Below are positions 30,921 to 47,853 of a stretch of DNA of 64,000 bases, one piece after another. How positions within the stretch are numbered: the first letter of the stretch is position 1; every line of letters begins with the position of its first letter. Source of the DNA: Halocaridina rubra (taxonomy: Eukaryota > Arthropoda > Malacostraca > Decapoda > Atyidae); NCBI GenBank assembly GCA_037179515.1, contig JAXCGZ010009454.1, positions 50,001-114,000 on the forward strand, written 5' to 3'. The position numbers were made by a program, and so were the translations under genes. The notes below the pieces were generated by a model. The model saw nothing but the letters and a program-made list of their open reading frames with translations. It made no database searches and was not told the origin of the DNA.

Positions 30921-33812
30921 GTGTGTGTGTGTGATTACCTAATTGGGATTACCTACTTGTGTTTACGGGAAAGAGCCAAAAGCTCGTATCTTCCCGTCTC
31001 CTCATCGGTTCCATTTTATACTTAGTGATACTTATCATACCTGTCCTTAAAACTATGGATTCAGATAGCATTAACTACCTCCTCGCTTAGCGAATTCCAA
31101 TTATCAACTACTCTTACACTGAAAAAGTATTTCCTTACATCCTGCAAAGAAGTTTTCTTGCGAAGCTTCAAACTATGAACTCTAGTTCTAGAGCCAGCCA
31201 TATCAAAATATCGATCCCTATCCACTCTATCATAACCATGAAGGAATTTAAAGACTGTCAATATATTCCCCCTCAATCTTCTAGCTTCGAGTGATGGTAA
31301 GTCTAATTCCCTCAGCCTCTCATCATAACTGAGATTGCGTATTTCTGGCACCAGTTTCGTGGCATGTCTTTGAACTTTTTCAAGCTTAGCTATGTGCTTT
31401 TTCAAGTGCGGATTACAATTGGGGGCTGCATATTTGAGTTTTGGCCTCACATAGGTTACATAAATATTTCTGAACATTTCCTTGTCCATGTGCCTGAAGG
31501 CTACCCTTACATTTGATAAGAATGCATATGCTGCCCTTACTATGCCATTTATATGTATTTCTGGAGACAAATCTGCCAGTATGTTTACTCCTAGATCTCT
31601 CTCATTTTCTGTCTTGAAGTTGTACTCCAGCCACCGAGTAGTCAAGCTTGGGCCTTCTTGCACTTGTACCCATTCTCATTGCCTAACATTTTGAGTATTT
31701 AATTTCATTAGCCAATTTTCTGACCACTCATGCAGACTATTTAGATCTTCCTGAAGTTCTCTACCATTGTTATCGTTTCTTACTTTCTTCACAATCTTTG
31801 CATCATCTGCAAACATACTCATGAATGAATTTACAGACTCTGGTAGGTCATTTACATATACAAGGAACAAAAGTGGCCCTAAAACTGAACCCTGTGGAAC
31901 TCCACTACTGACTCTTCTCCATTCAGACACTAAGTGTCTTACTCTTACCCTCTGTTCCCTTCCTTCTAAGTAAGTTTTTATCCATTCCAAGACATCTCCA
32001 CCTATTCTAGCCATAGCTTGCAGCTTCCTAATAAGTCTCCCATGTGGAGCAGTGTCAGACGGTTTCTGGAAGTCTAGGAATATGCAATTTGCCCAGCCCT
32101 CTCTTTCCTGTAAGATTCGGCTTACCTCATCATAAAATTCTAATAAGTTTGGTACTGTTGATCTACCTTCTCTGAAGCCATGTTGCCTCACTGACAAAAA
32201 GTTGAAGGATTCCAAGTGAAGAGAGATATGTTTCCTTAGTAGTTTCTCCATAACTTTGCAAACTATGCTGGTCAAGGAAACTGGTCTATAGTTTTCAGAG
32301 CCGTGTCCCTCCTTCCCTTTTTGAAGATAGATATCACGTTTGCTTGTTTCCAGCATCTTGGAATCTCCCCTGACTCCAGTGACTTTTTAAATATGATACT
32401 TAGTGCCACTGATATTGAGTTTGCGCATTTTTTAAGTACATGAGGGGATATGTCATCAGGACCTGTAGCTTTATGAACATCTAACTCCATCAGCGCTTTG
32501 CATACCTCTGTGGCTGTAAGATTAATATTCTTCTGTCTCTGCAATATGAGGGGGTGGGGTATTTTCTACTGTAAATACTGACTGAAACTCCGTGTTCAAT
32601 TCTTTGCAGATCACTTCATCCGTCTCAGTGATGCTTCCATCCTCTCTGTTAAGCCTTAAAACCTGTTCTTTTACCTTCAGTTTTCCTCTGATAAAGCTGT
32701 GGAAAAGCTTGGGATTTTCTTTAACCATCCTGGTGATGTCCCTCTCATAGTCTATCTCTGCCTATCTTCTTTTACTTAGGTAGTCATTTCTTGCTCTTTT
32801 GTAGGTTTGCCAGGCATTTATGTATTTTTTCCTCCTATACCTTTTCCAGCATTTGTCTCTCCACTCCTTAGCTCTTTTACACCCATTATCGAACCATTTC
32901 TCTCTGGCATGAATTACACCTACTTTGGTGAAAGGTATGCAGCAATCCATACTTTCCATACTTCTCACAAAAGATGTCATACATATCTTGTACAGATTTG
33001 TTGTAAAATAAGGTTCTCCAGTCAATAACTGCAAAAAGCTCATTCATATTGATGTAATCTCCTTTCGGATAGTTCCTCCTTATGTCCTCAGTGCCTCTAC
33101 TCTCAGGCAGAATATCTTCAGTGATATACTCCATCAACAACACACAGTGGTCACTCTATCCAATTGGTGGTTTATACTCAATTTTTTCAATATCCAACAC
33201 ATTATCTGTGAACACTAGATCAAGTAGTGATGGCTCATCCCCACCCCTGGCCCTCGTTGGTTCCATTACATGTTGGTGTAGGAAATTCCCTTGTACGCAA
33301 TCTAGGAATCTTGCCCTGAATGAGTCCTCACCACTGTGTGGGTCAAGATTTATCCACTCAATCTCTTTATGATTAAAATCTCCCATAATCAAAATCCTAC
33401 GTTTTTTTCCCGTGCCATGTTAACAACTGAGTTTATGACTTCAATAGTACCTATATGACTTTCCTCATAAACTTCTAGCCTATTCTGGTTCCTTGGTGGG
33501 TTATATACAACAGTTATTATAATGCTCTCTGACCCAGTATTTATGCGAGCAACAAGAAATTCCTTGAACTTACTTTCTATAGCCAAGTTTATTTCTTCAA
33601 CTTGAACCCTATCACTTTATTAATATTCTGAAGCCCTTAGGAAAAACTGTGACACTGTTTATGTCCTCACTCAACTTAGTCTCTGTAATTGCTACTATAT
33701 CTGCCTTGCTGTTGTGAATCCTATCATTTAATTCTACTGCCTTACCAGCTAATCCATCAGCATTTGTGTATAACAATCTTAATGAGGCCCCATCCCCTGA
33801 TCTTCTGTCAAT
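30921..33812 (-). pseudogene. CR1-A LINE copy, longest in window (endonuclease plus RT)
   Basis: Starts (minus strand) with the endonuclease N-terminus (LRLLYTNADGLAGKA, VAITETKLSE), then VVYNPPRNQNR, MGDFNHKEIEW, DLVFTDNVLD, RT (SVRQHGFREGRS, FADDAKIVKK) and the C-terminal domain, ending with (GT)n at 30,921-30,932. At least six frame breaks. There may also be an ORF1 upstream, but none is visible past 33,812, where a (GT)n and AT-rich sequence follow. The 3' terminus carries a small tandem duplication of ATTACCTAATTG. Confidence 0.88.
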
Positions 33813-33845
33813 ATGTGTGTGTGTGTTTATTATTTTATTTTGTTT

Positions 33846-35221
33846 CATTTAATAAAATGCCATTCACCTAATCCCAAATATTTTTCATTTTTTATATAGC
33901 TATATCCGGAAACAATCTTCACATGTTAAAGGTGGGCTTAACATATAGTAGAAATGTCAATATTAAATACTCCTAATCACATTAAAATAATATAACTATT
34001 GTAATATACTTTTAAATAATCGTGCATGTTTCACTGTTTTATCTGGTAACCCTGACTACGCAAAGCTACGGAAGCTTAGTATAACATTTTCCTGTGGTAT
34101 TACCACAAGTCTCTAAAGCGGGTACAACTACTTATATTGTTTATAACGTGGCTATGGCACTTCAATGCAATTTGTTGATTCGAACCTCGTTGCTATTGGG
34201 TATTTGGATAAATAACTTAATACTACCCTACAAAATTGTTTCTTTCTTCATAAAATTAATATGTCCTTAGGTCGAGTGTTAGAGTCGTTTTTGACGGGTT
34301 CCTTGTCCATGGTTACCATAATTGGTGGCGTTTCCTCACTAAGAACGTTCCTTTTCTTTCGAGTAGTGTAAAATGAACAATGAGTCGATGCATTGCGCTG
34401 TTCATTACATAGAGGAAAAAGAAGATTTTGTAGCATCTACTGTCACTTCGCTAGGACCGTCAGTTTTGTTGTTATTTTTTAAATGGGACTGACATCAGTT
34501 AATATAACTAAGTTTTTGCAACAAAATGTTACATTCTCGCAAAAATTCAAACGAATTTAGAAAATAGCAATAAATATATGTCAGGTTATATAAACTATAA
34601 AATCATTTCAAGAGGTAAAAGTTTTTTAATAGTGTGTTATGTTGTTCACTTGTACATGGAGTCTTCGTTGTTTTGAAATGGTATACACGAGGTATTTGAG
34701 CTAAATTTTCTTTATTTTTTTTTTTACATTAGCATCAGTGAATATGTATACTATACTTACTGTTAAAAAGTTCAACAATCAAGTATTCATATAGTACTGA
34801 GAGATTTTCTGGGGTTGCTTATAAAGGTTTTACGGGTCAAGGTCTTATTTAAAAGGCATTTTCGATACGTAGAGTTTAGGAAAGTAAGATGAAATATTAA
34901 CTACATATTCACATATATTTCTGAACACATTATGCCAGAAACCACAAAAACCATCTTGGTGGCAACATTGCTCAAGGCAGCAGGTCCTCTCCTCACCCTT
35001 TCTTTCTGTATCTCTTACTGTATCAGGTATAATTTTAGAGTTGGAGGTGGTGTATGCTTCTTTCACTATCCCTCAGTCACCTTGTATGATATCCATGTAG
35101 ATGAGAATGAAGAGATTTCCCCTAAGCTCAGAACTTTAATTTTTAATTTTTTTAAAATCAGATTGTGTGCAAAGTACCAGCCGCCCGTTGCGATACTACA
35201 GCTGAAGGTTTTTTGAACTTA
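33846..35221. other. Spacer, nothing recognised
   Basis: AT-rich, without TA arrays, without matches to the other repeats and without a convincing ORF. The short open frames at 34,248-34,436 and 34,932-35,216 show no known motif. It may be unique intergenic or intronic sequence. Confidence 0.6.
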
Positions 35222-35473
35222 AATAGGTCTGTCAAGGACAGTTCAATGTTAAGTCTTCCTTCAGTTACGGTTCTTTTTCTATGCCTACAGCTACACTGAA
35301 TATTCTTGGATATTCATCACATATCTTTTATCCCTTCACATCTGACAAGTCATTACACTCCATCTCTGTTTCTCTTTATGAATGTTTCGTGCCCAGGCCC
35401 GATGAGGGCTGTTTTATTTATTTATTATTTTTTTTTTTGGCCTGTCCTGGTGTCACAATCATAAAAAAAAAAA
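35222..35473 (+). repeat. Rep-C-like retroposon
   Basis: Same element as 21,296-21,558: GGACAGTTCAATG start, TTCGTGCCCAGGCCCGATGA, GTCCTGGTGTCACAATCAT and an A run at 35,462-35,473. Confidence 0.75.
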
Positions 35474-35635
35474 GTATCTTTAATTATACTCTTGCTGAGT
35501 GTGTAAATGCAATGTAGACCCAAATTCTTTCTACACACCGTAGGTAATATACGGTGAAATAAGAAACAAGCAGACCCTTCTGTTCTCTACATACAAACAA
35601 AAATATAAATTAATTTACTGTTCATATTATTCAGT

Positions 35636-38600
35636 TGTGCCCTGTGGGGCGGGCACAACATCAAAGAATAGCCTCACCGTATTCCCTGCGTGTCGTAAAA
35701 GGCGACTAAAAGTGGACAGGGTGGGGGGACTAGGAATCCCCCCCTTGTATCAACCTCCTGCGAGACGTCAAAGAAGAAGGGGAGTAGAGGGGAGAATAAC
35801 TTCTCCCCAAACTCTAGTTTTGGGTTGTCTAAATGTGCGTGGTTGTAGTACGATAGACAGCAAAAGATGTGAGATTGGATATATGTTTGGTAGGAGGAGG
35901 ATGGATGTATTGGCATTGTGTGAGACGAAGATGAAAGGAAAAGGAGAAGTTGCATTTGGTGATGTGATGGGTAGGGTGTCTGGGGTTGAAAGGGGGAGAG
36001 CGAGAGAAGGTGTGGCATTATTGCTGAGTGAATGGATGGTAAATCAGGTAGTGGAATGGAAAGAAGTGTCATCTAGGCTGATGTGGGTGAGGGCTAGGAT
36101 AGGAAGGGAATGTTGGGCTTTTGTTAGTGCGTATGGGCCAGGATGTGAGAGAAGTGAGGAAGAGCGGGATGAATTCTGGAATGTGTTAACTAGATGTGTG
36201 GATGGTCTGAGTAGAAGGAACTATGTAGTTGTGTTGGGTGACTTGAATGCCAGAGTGGGTGATGGAGAGATAGAAGGTGTTGTAGGAAAGTATGGGGTAC
36301 CAGGTGGGAATGAGAGTGGCGAGAGACTGTTAGATATGTGTGTGAAGCAAGAGTTGGTGATAGGTAATAGTTTATTTAAGAAGAAGTTAATAAATAAGTA
36401 TACATGGATGAGAGTGGCAAATGGAAGAGTGAAAGAAAGAGCATTGATGGATTATGTGTTGGCAGCAAAGAGCATGGTTGGTAGAGTGAAAGATGTACAT
36501 GCATTCAGGGGTATGGCTGCTGGGATGTCTGATCATTTTTTGGTTGAAGCAAAAGTGGTAGTAGCAAAAGAGTGGGGATGTAGAAGGGAAATAGTGAAGG
36601 TGGAAGAGTTGAAAAAGCCAGAGAATAGACAGGAATATCAGGACAGGTTGAAAGTGGCATATGACAGGGTGAAAGAAAGAGAAGTTGGGGAGTTAGGGGA
36701 GGAATGGGTGTTGATGAAAGAGATGTTTTGTGGGACATACAAGTGATGTGTGTGGAAAGAGGTTTGTTGGTGGTGGCATGAGGAGGGGCTGCAAGTGGTG
36801 GAATGAAGGGGTGAAAATGAAGGTGGAAGAGAAAAAGAGGGCTTTTGAGGAATGGCTGCAGTGTAAAAGTAGGGAGAAGTATGAAAGATATAGGGAGAAA
36901 AATGTGGAAACCAAGCGCAAGGTAGAGGAAGAGAAGAGGTTGGCAAATGTTAGGTGGCGACAGGATTTTAGTAGGTCATATGAGGAGAATAAAAAGAAGT
37001 TTGGGAAAGAAGTGAAGAGAGTAAGGAAGGGTGGATCGAGGATGGAAGAGACAGTGAAAGATGTGAATGGACAAATGTTAAGAGGGAACGATGCAAGGAA
37101 AAGATGGGCAGAATATTTTGAGTGCTTGCTGAATGTTGAGGAAGATAGAGAGGCAGCTATAGTGGCAGTGGGAGGGGTTCAAGGGCCAGTAATGGGAGAT
37201 GAAAATGAGAGAGAGGTTACAAGAAAGGAGGTGAAAAGGGCATTGTATGAAGCGAAAGCAGGTAAAGCACCTGGAATGGATGGTGTGAGAGCGGAGATGT
37301 TGAAAGAAGGGGGTGTGACTGCATTGGAATGGTTAGTGAGAGTGTTTAATATATGCTTTATGTTGTCATTGGTGCCAGTGGAATGGGTGATTGCCTGTAT
37401 AGTGCCCCTATACAAAGGTAAGGGAGATATGTATGAATGCAGTAATTTTAGGGGTATAAGTTTGTTGAGTGTGGTAGGAAGAGTGTATGGTAGGATACTG
37501 GTTAATAGGATTAGGGATAAGACAATATGTGATCGCGGAAGTGCAGAGTGGTTTTAGGAGAGGTAGAGGTTGTATAGATCAGATTTTTATAGTTAGGCAG
37601 TTATGTGAGAAATATTTAGCAAAGGGTAAGCATGTGTATTTTGCATTTTTGGATCTGGAGAAGGCATATGATAGAGTTGATAGAGAGGCTATGTGGAATG
37701 TTTTGAGATTATATGGAATTAATGGCAAATTGTTGCATTCAGTGAAGAGTTTGTATGAGGGCAGTAGAGCTTGTGTTAGGGTAGGGAATGAAGTGAGTGA
37801 GTGGTTTCCAGTGAGTGTGGGACTGAGACAGGGATGTGTGATGTCACCATGGCTGTTCAATTTGTATATTGATGGAGTTGTAAGAGAGGTGAATGAGCGA
37901 GTGCGTGATCGAGGTTTGAGAATGGTAGATGGGGATGATAACGAGTGGGAGCTGAATCAGTTGCTGTTTGCAGATGGTACTGTGGTGGTGGCAGATTCAG
38001 AGGAAAAGCTGTGTCAGTTAGTGTCAGAATTTGGAATGGTGTGTGAGAGAAGGGAGTTGTGAGTGAATGTGGGAAAGGGTAAGGTTATGAGGTGTACAAG
38101 AAATGAGGATGGCGCTGGATTGAATGTTATGTTGAATGGAGAGACACTTGAGGAGGTTAATCAGTTAAGTATTTAGGCTCGGTTATAGCTGCAAATGGTG
38201 GAGTGGAAGCAGATGTGTGTCACAGAGTGAATGAAGGATGTAAAGTGTTGGGTGCATTGAAAGGAGTGATGAAGAATAGAGGGTTGGAAATGAATGTTAA
38301 GAAAGTTTTGTATGAGAAAGTGGTTGTGCCAACTGTGATGTATGGATCAGAGTTATGGGGTATGAAAGTAAGTGAGAGACGGAAACTAAATGTGTTTGAG
38401 ATGAAATGCCTGAGGAGTATGATTGGTGTATCTCGATTGGATAGGGTTAGGAATGAAGTGGTGAGAGCAAGAACGGGTGTGAGGAGAGAAATTGCAGCCA
38501 GAGTAGATATGAATGTTCTGAGATGGTTTGGCCATGTGGAAAGGATGGATGATGGAAGGCTGCTGAAAAAAGTGATGAATGCGAGAGTTTAGGAGAGAAA

Positions 38601-39006
38601 TACTAGAGGGAGGCCTAGGTTTGGATGGATGGATGGAGTAAGGAGAGCCCTGAATGATAGGAGGATGGATGTGAGGGAAGCAAGCGAGCATGCTAGGAAT
38701 AGGAATGAGTGGCGAGCGATTGTGACGCATCTCTGATGGGCATCTGCTGTTACCACGGGGCTGCATCTTACAGAGGTAGCCCTGTGGTAGGGGCAGTAGG
38801 AGGAGTTGGCAGTTGTGAAGCGACACAGGTTGTGGAAGAGCCGGGAGGATGGGCTGTGGCACTTCAGCAGTGCCATCTGAGCGGTTGCTAGCTCCCTCGT
38901 CATTGCCCATAGAGCAAAGTAATCCCCCTATTTGTTTTCCTTTCTTGATGTCGGCTACCCCCCAATTAAAGGGGGAAACAGCCAAGGTAGATAGATAGAT
39001 AGATAG
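35636..39006 (+). mobile_element. RTE-A LINE, full length, with 10-bp target-site duplication
   Basis: ATTATTCAGT occurs at 35,626-35,635 and again at 39,007-39,016, immediately outside the element, and so fixes both ends. The element starts TGTGCCCTGTGGGGCGGGC and ends with (GATA)n. At 3371 bases, with one long endonuclease-RT coding region and a short 3' UTR, it has RTE-clade architecture. Other copies: 3107-4680 and 47,854-51,193 (minus). Confidence 0.92.
35637..38592 (+). pseudogene. RTE-A endonuclease-reverse transcriptase ORF, frameshifted
   Basis: Endonuclease (35,800-36,560): LGCLNVRG, VLALCETKMKG, VLGDLNARVGD (GDxNAR) and MSDHFLVEA (SDH). RT (37,190-38,062): AGKAPGMDGVRAEMLKEG, PLYKGKGDMYECSNFRGISL, FRRGRGCIDQ, AFLDLEKAYDRVDRE and VGLRQGCVMSPWL. 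The catalytic box reads FADG instead of FADD, and shifts occur near 36,740, 37,520 and 38,060. The C-terminal region carries WFGHVERMDD. The protein nicks target DNA and reverse-transcribes the LINE RNA; this copy is dead both by frameshift and by the Asp-to-Gly change. Confidence 0.92.
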
Positions 39007-39056
39007 ATTATTCAGTGAAATTTATGTATAAAAAAATATTTTTTTCACATAAACAA

Positions 39057-39166
<110 letters not shown>

Positions 39167-39210
39167 CTTTTCCTACATGTCACTAAAATTTATGTCTATA
39201 AATTTTTTTT

Positions 39211-39406
39211 ACGTCTTTTTCACTTGCAGACTCTAAGAAAACAGCACATTAGCCAATGTCTGTGGGCTATATTTCCTCTCCATATCTAGATAGATATCCA
39301 TTACAAACGGCTGGAAATATTTAAACTCAATTAGAAAATCGAATTCATTGTATGGAAGTTCAAATTACAACACCAATAATGAAATCCAATAACTAACTGA
39401 AGAGGT
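39211..39406 (+). promoter_or_regulatory. Splice-acceptor and splice-donor-like sites in the 5' region of the zinc-finger gene
   Basis: A pyrimidine-rich tract and CTTTTTCACTTGCAG (AG at 39,228-39,229) form a strong acceptor; GAAGAGGTGAGTA (GT at 39,405) forms a strong donor. Together they would bound a 175-base non-coding exon. If only the acceptor is used, 39,230 onward is the 5' UTR running into the ATG at 39,436; if both are used, the coding exon would be reached by a different transcript. Confidence 0.45.
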
Positions 39407-39435
39407 GAGTACGGTATTCACAATCAGCGACAATA

Positions 39436-40704
39436 ATGGAGATGGAAATGCCGACTAATGAAAGACCACACGTTTGCACCATGTGTAATAAAGGTTTCAA
39501 ACGAAGGGGGGCTTTAAATGAACATTACAAGACTCACACTGGTGAAAAGCCCTATTCTTGTTCAATATGCCAGAAATCCTATGCAAGGAATAGTGCATTA
39601 AACGAACATCTTCTAAGCCACAGTGAAGAAAAACCTTTTTCATGTGATATCTGTCATAAAAGTTTTACAAAAAAAAAATCCCTGAAGGATCACTTGGTAA
39701 TTCACAGTGGGGAGAAACCTCATGAATGCAAGATTTGCAAAAAGTCTTTCATTCGAAAAACACAATTGAAACAACATTCCCTTGTTCACACTGGAGAGAA
39801 ACCCCACTTATGCTATATATGTAACAAATCATTTGCTAGAAAAGTAGACTTGAGACATCACTCTTTTGTGCATACTGGTGAGAAGCCTCATGTATGTGAA
39901 ATATGTAGTAAATCATTTTCTTTGAGAGGAGATTTGATAAAACATTCTGTTGTTCATAGTGGGGAAAAGCCTCATGTTTGTACAATTTGCAATAAAGCAT
40001 ATGCTCGTAGAGCACAATTAAAAAAACACTACTTGACTCACACTCATAGTTATGTATGTAGTGTGTGCAATAAAGCACTTTCTTCTGAGACAATCTTAAA
40101 GGAACATAGCTTAATTCATAGTGAAGAAAACCCTCATATATGCAACCTATGCAATAGATCTTTTACTAAGAGCCATAATTTGAAAAGACACTATTTAATT
40201 CACAGTCGAGGTAAAACTCTCTCATGCAATATATGTGGTAAATCATTTCTTAAGACAGCTACTTTGGAAAAGCATCTGACCAAGTGTGAAGAAAAAGTGC
40301 GAGCTTGTAGTATGTGCCACAAGTTTTTCACTGAAAAAGATTGTTTTCAAAAACTGGATTCTTCTTCCAGAAGTGAGGGTAATCATTACACTTGCGAAAG
40401 TTGCTACAGTGAAAGTGCTCAGAGAAAAGCTTCTGAAACGAATCCCTATGTGAACAGTAAAGAAAAAAACCAAAATAGAAGTGAAAACATTGATGGAGCT
40501 GATGTATTAGAACAAATTAAAAAGGAGATGTGCGATGATATTGTTGTCGAGCCTGAGATACACTTCATGATTGATAGTATGAGAGAAGTAGATGCAGACC
40601 ATAAGAATGACAAAGATGATAAAGACAAATTATGTGGTGATACACTAGAGAAGCAAAATTTTGAAACTAGAGAAATAGGGAATCTTACGAAAATAAAGAA
40701 ATAA
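39436..40704 (+). CDS. C2H2 zinc-finger protein, 422 aa
   Basis: An intact single-exon frame. Nine classical C2H2 fingers occupy roughly residues 12-268 in 28-residue steps, joined mostly by TGEKP/SGEKP-type linkers; the linker before finger 8 is shortened to THSY. Finger 10 (CNICGKSF ... HLTKC) is C2HC, and an eleventh (CSMCHKFF) lacks its histidines. The C-terminal 130 residues are acidic and include VLEQIKKEM, IVVEPEIHFMI and a Lys/Asp-rich tail. Tandem fingers with these linkers bind DNA in the nucleus, so a sequence-specific transcription factor is likely; the target is unknown. The start is the first ATG after in-frame stops. A truncated relative lies at 45,499-46,022. Confidence 0.9.
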   Translation: MEMEMPTNERPHVCTMCNKGFKRRGALNEHYKTHTGEKPYSCSICQKSYARNSALNEHLLSHSEEKPFSCDICHKSFTKKKSLKDHLVIHSGEKPHECKICKKSFIRKTQLKQHSLVHTGEKPHLCYICNKSFARKVDLRHHSFVHTGEKPHVCEICSKSFSLRGDLIKHSVVHSGEKPHVCTICNKAYARRAQLKKHYLTHTHSYVCSVCNKALSSETILKEHSLIHSEENPHICNLCNRSFTKSHNLKRHYLIHSRGKTLSCNICGKSFLKTATLEKHLTKCEEKVRACSMCHKFFTEKDCFQKLDSSSRSEGNHYTCESCYSESAQRKASETNPYVNSKEKNQNRSENIDGADVLEQIKKEMCDDIVVEPEIHFMIDSMREVDADHKNDKDDKDKLCGDTLEKQNFETREIGNLTKIKK

Positions 40705-45498
<4,794 letters not shown>

Positions 45499-46022
45499 TC
45501 CAACTGTAAAGGAAAGGCATGAGCTTGTAACATTTGCCAGAAGTCTTTCAGTGAAGGAGATATATTTGAAATATGGATTCTTCTTCCAGAAGTGGAGGTA
45601 ATCAGTACCTTTGTGAAAGTTGCTACAATGAAAGTGCTCTGAGAAAAACTTCTGAAACAGACCCATTTGTGAACAATAGAGGAAAAATTCATATTAAAAG
45701 TGAAAACACGCATGGAGCCGATGTATTAGAACAAATTAAAAAGGAGAGGTGCAATGAAATTGTTGTAGAACCTGAGATACACTTCATGATTGGATGTGGC
45801 AATAATAAAGAACCAGAATCACACCATGAGAGTGACAGAGATGAAAAAGATAATTTAGGTGGTAATGCAAAACAGGAGCAGAATGCTGAGAAAATAGAAA
45901 TGATTGATGTTACGAAGATAAGGAAAGAACCTTCAGAAATTTACTTCCATTTGTACATTTTTTACAAATATGAATATTCTCACCATACATTGTATGTGTC
46001 TGTATTCCTTATGAATATTTAA
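45499..46022 (+). pseudogene. Truncated paralogue of the zinc-finger gene
   Basis: Homologous to the zinc-finger gene from about residue 287 to the end. After a broken finger-11 region (ACNICQKSFSEGD with shifts), 45,573-46,022 is open: MDSSSRSGGNQYLCESCYNE, NTHGADVLEQIKKERC, IVVEPEIHFMI, then a diverged acidic tail ending in a hydrophobic extension. All DNA-binding fingers are missing. The left edge coincides with the end of the Tig-2-like element, which probably removed or separated the finger array. It could be a pseudogene, or the last part of a gene whose fingers lie elsewhere. Confidence 0.8.
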
Positions 46023-47344
<1,322 letters not shown>

Positions 47345-47589
47345 TATATACATATATATACACACAGTAGTGACCCCAACCTACAAACACCTGTTCCTAC
47401 GAACAAACTAACCCACTAACAAATATCTGAAGAAATTTTGACCCCAAGTCACGAACAGAAACCAACCCACGAACACAAATGTGTTAACCAGGCGACCACG
47501 TTTCTCGCTCACCCGCGTTGTAGTTTGTTTGTGATCTGTTCTTAGTTTTTGCTTTATTTTCCATTGTTTTACCTTTCAGGTAGCCCTTA

Positions 47590-47847
47590 TTACGACTCCT
47601 AAGAATGTTAAAAGCGTTAGTGACTGTGGCATCAAACACCCTCGTCGAATAATAGTGAAAATGAAGAAAGAAATCATTTCAAAGTATGAAAATGGTGTTC
47701 ATGTGTCTGATCTCGCCACGCAGTACAACTTGGCGAAATCGACCATCTGTACTGTATTAAAGAGAAAGAGATCTACAAGGTGGCTAAGGGAGTAAATATA
47801 TTAATGAAGAAAAGGTCACAGTTAATACAAGAGGTAGAAAAGTTATT
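47590..47847 (+). pseudogene. Tig-2 transposase, N-terminal part
   Basis: TPKNVKSVSDCGIKHPRRI leads into a psq/CENP-B-type helix-turn-helix (KMKKEIISKYENGVHVSDL, YNLAKSTICTVLKRK), followed after one stop by SQLIQEVEKLLFYL, at which point the retroposed composite begins. Confidence 0.85.
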
Positions 47848-47853
47848 GTTCTA

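Noticed and set aside
34932..35216. Possible small protein of 94 codons
   Set aside because: No recognisable motif, no paralogue in the window, and a composition like the surrounding spacer.
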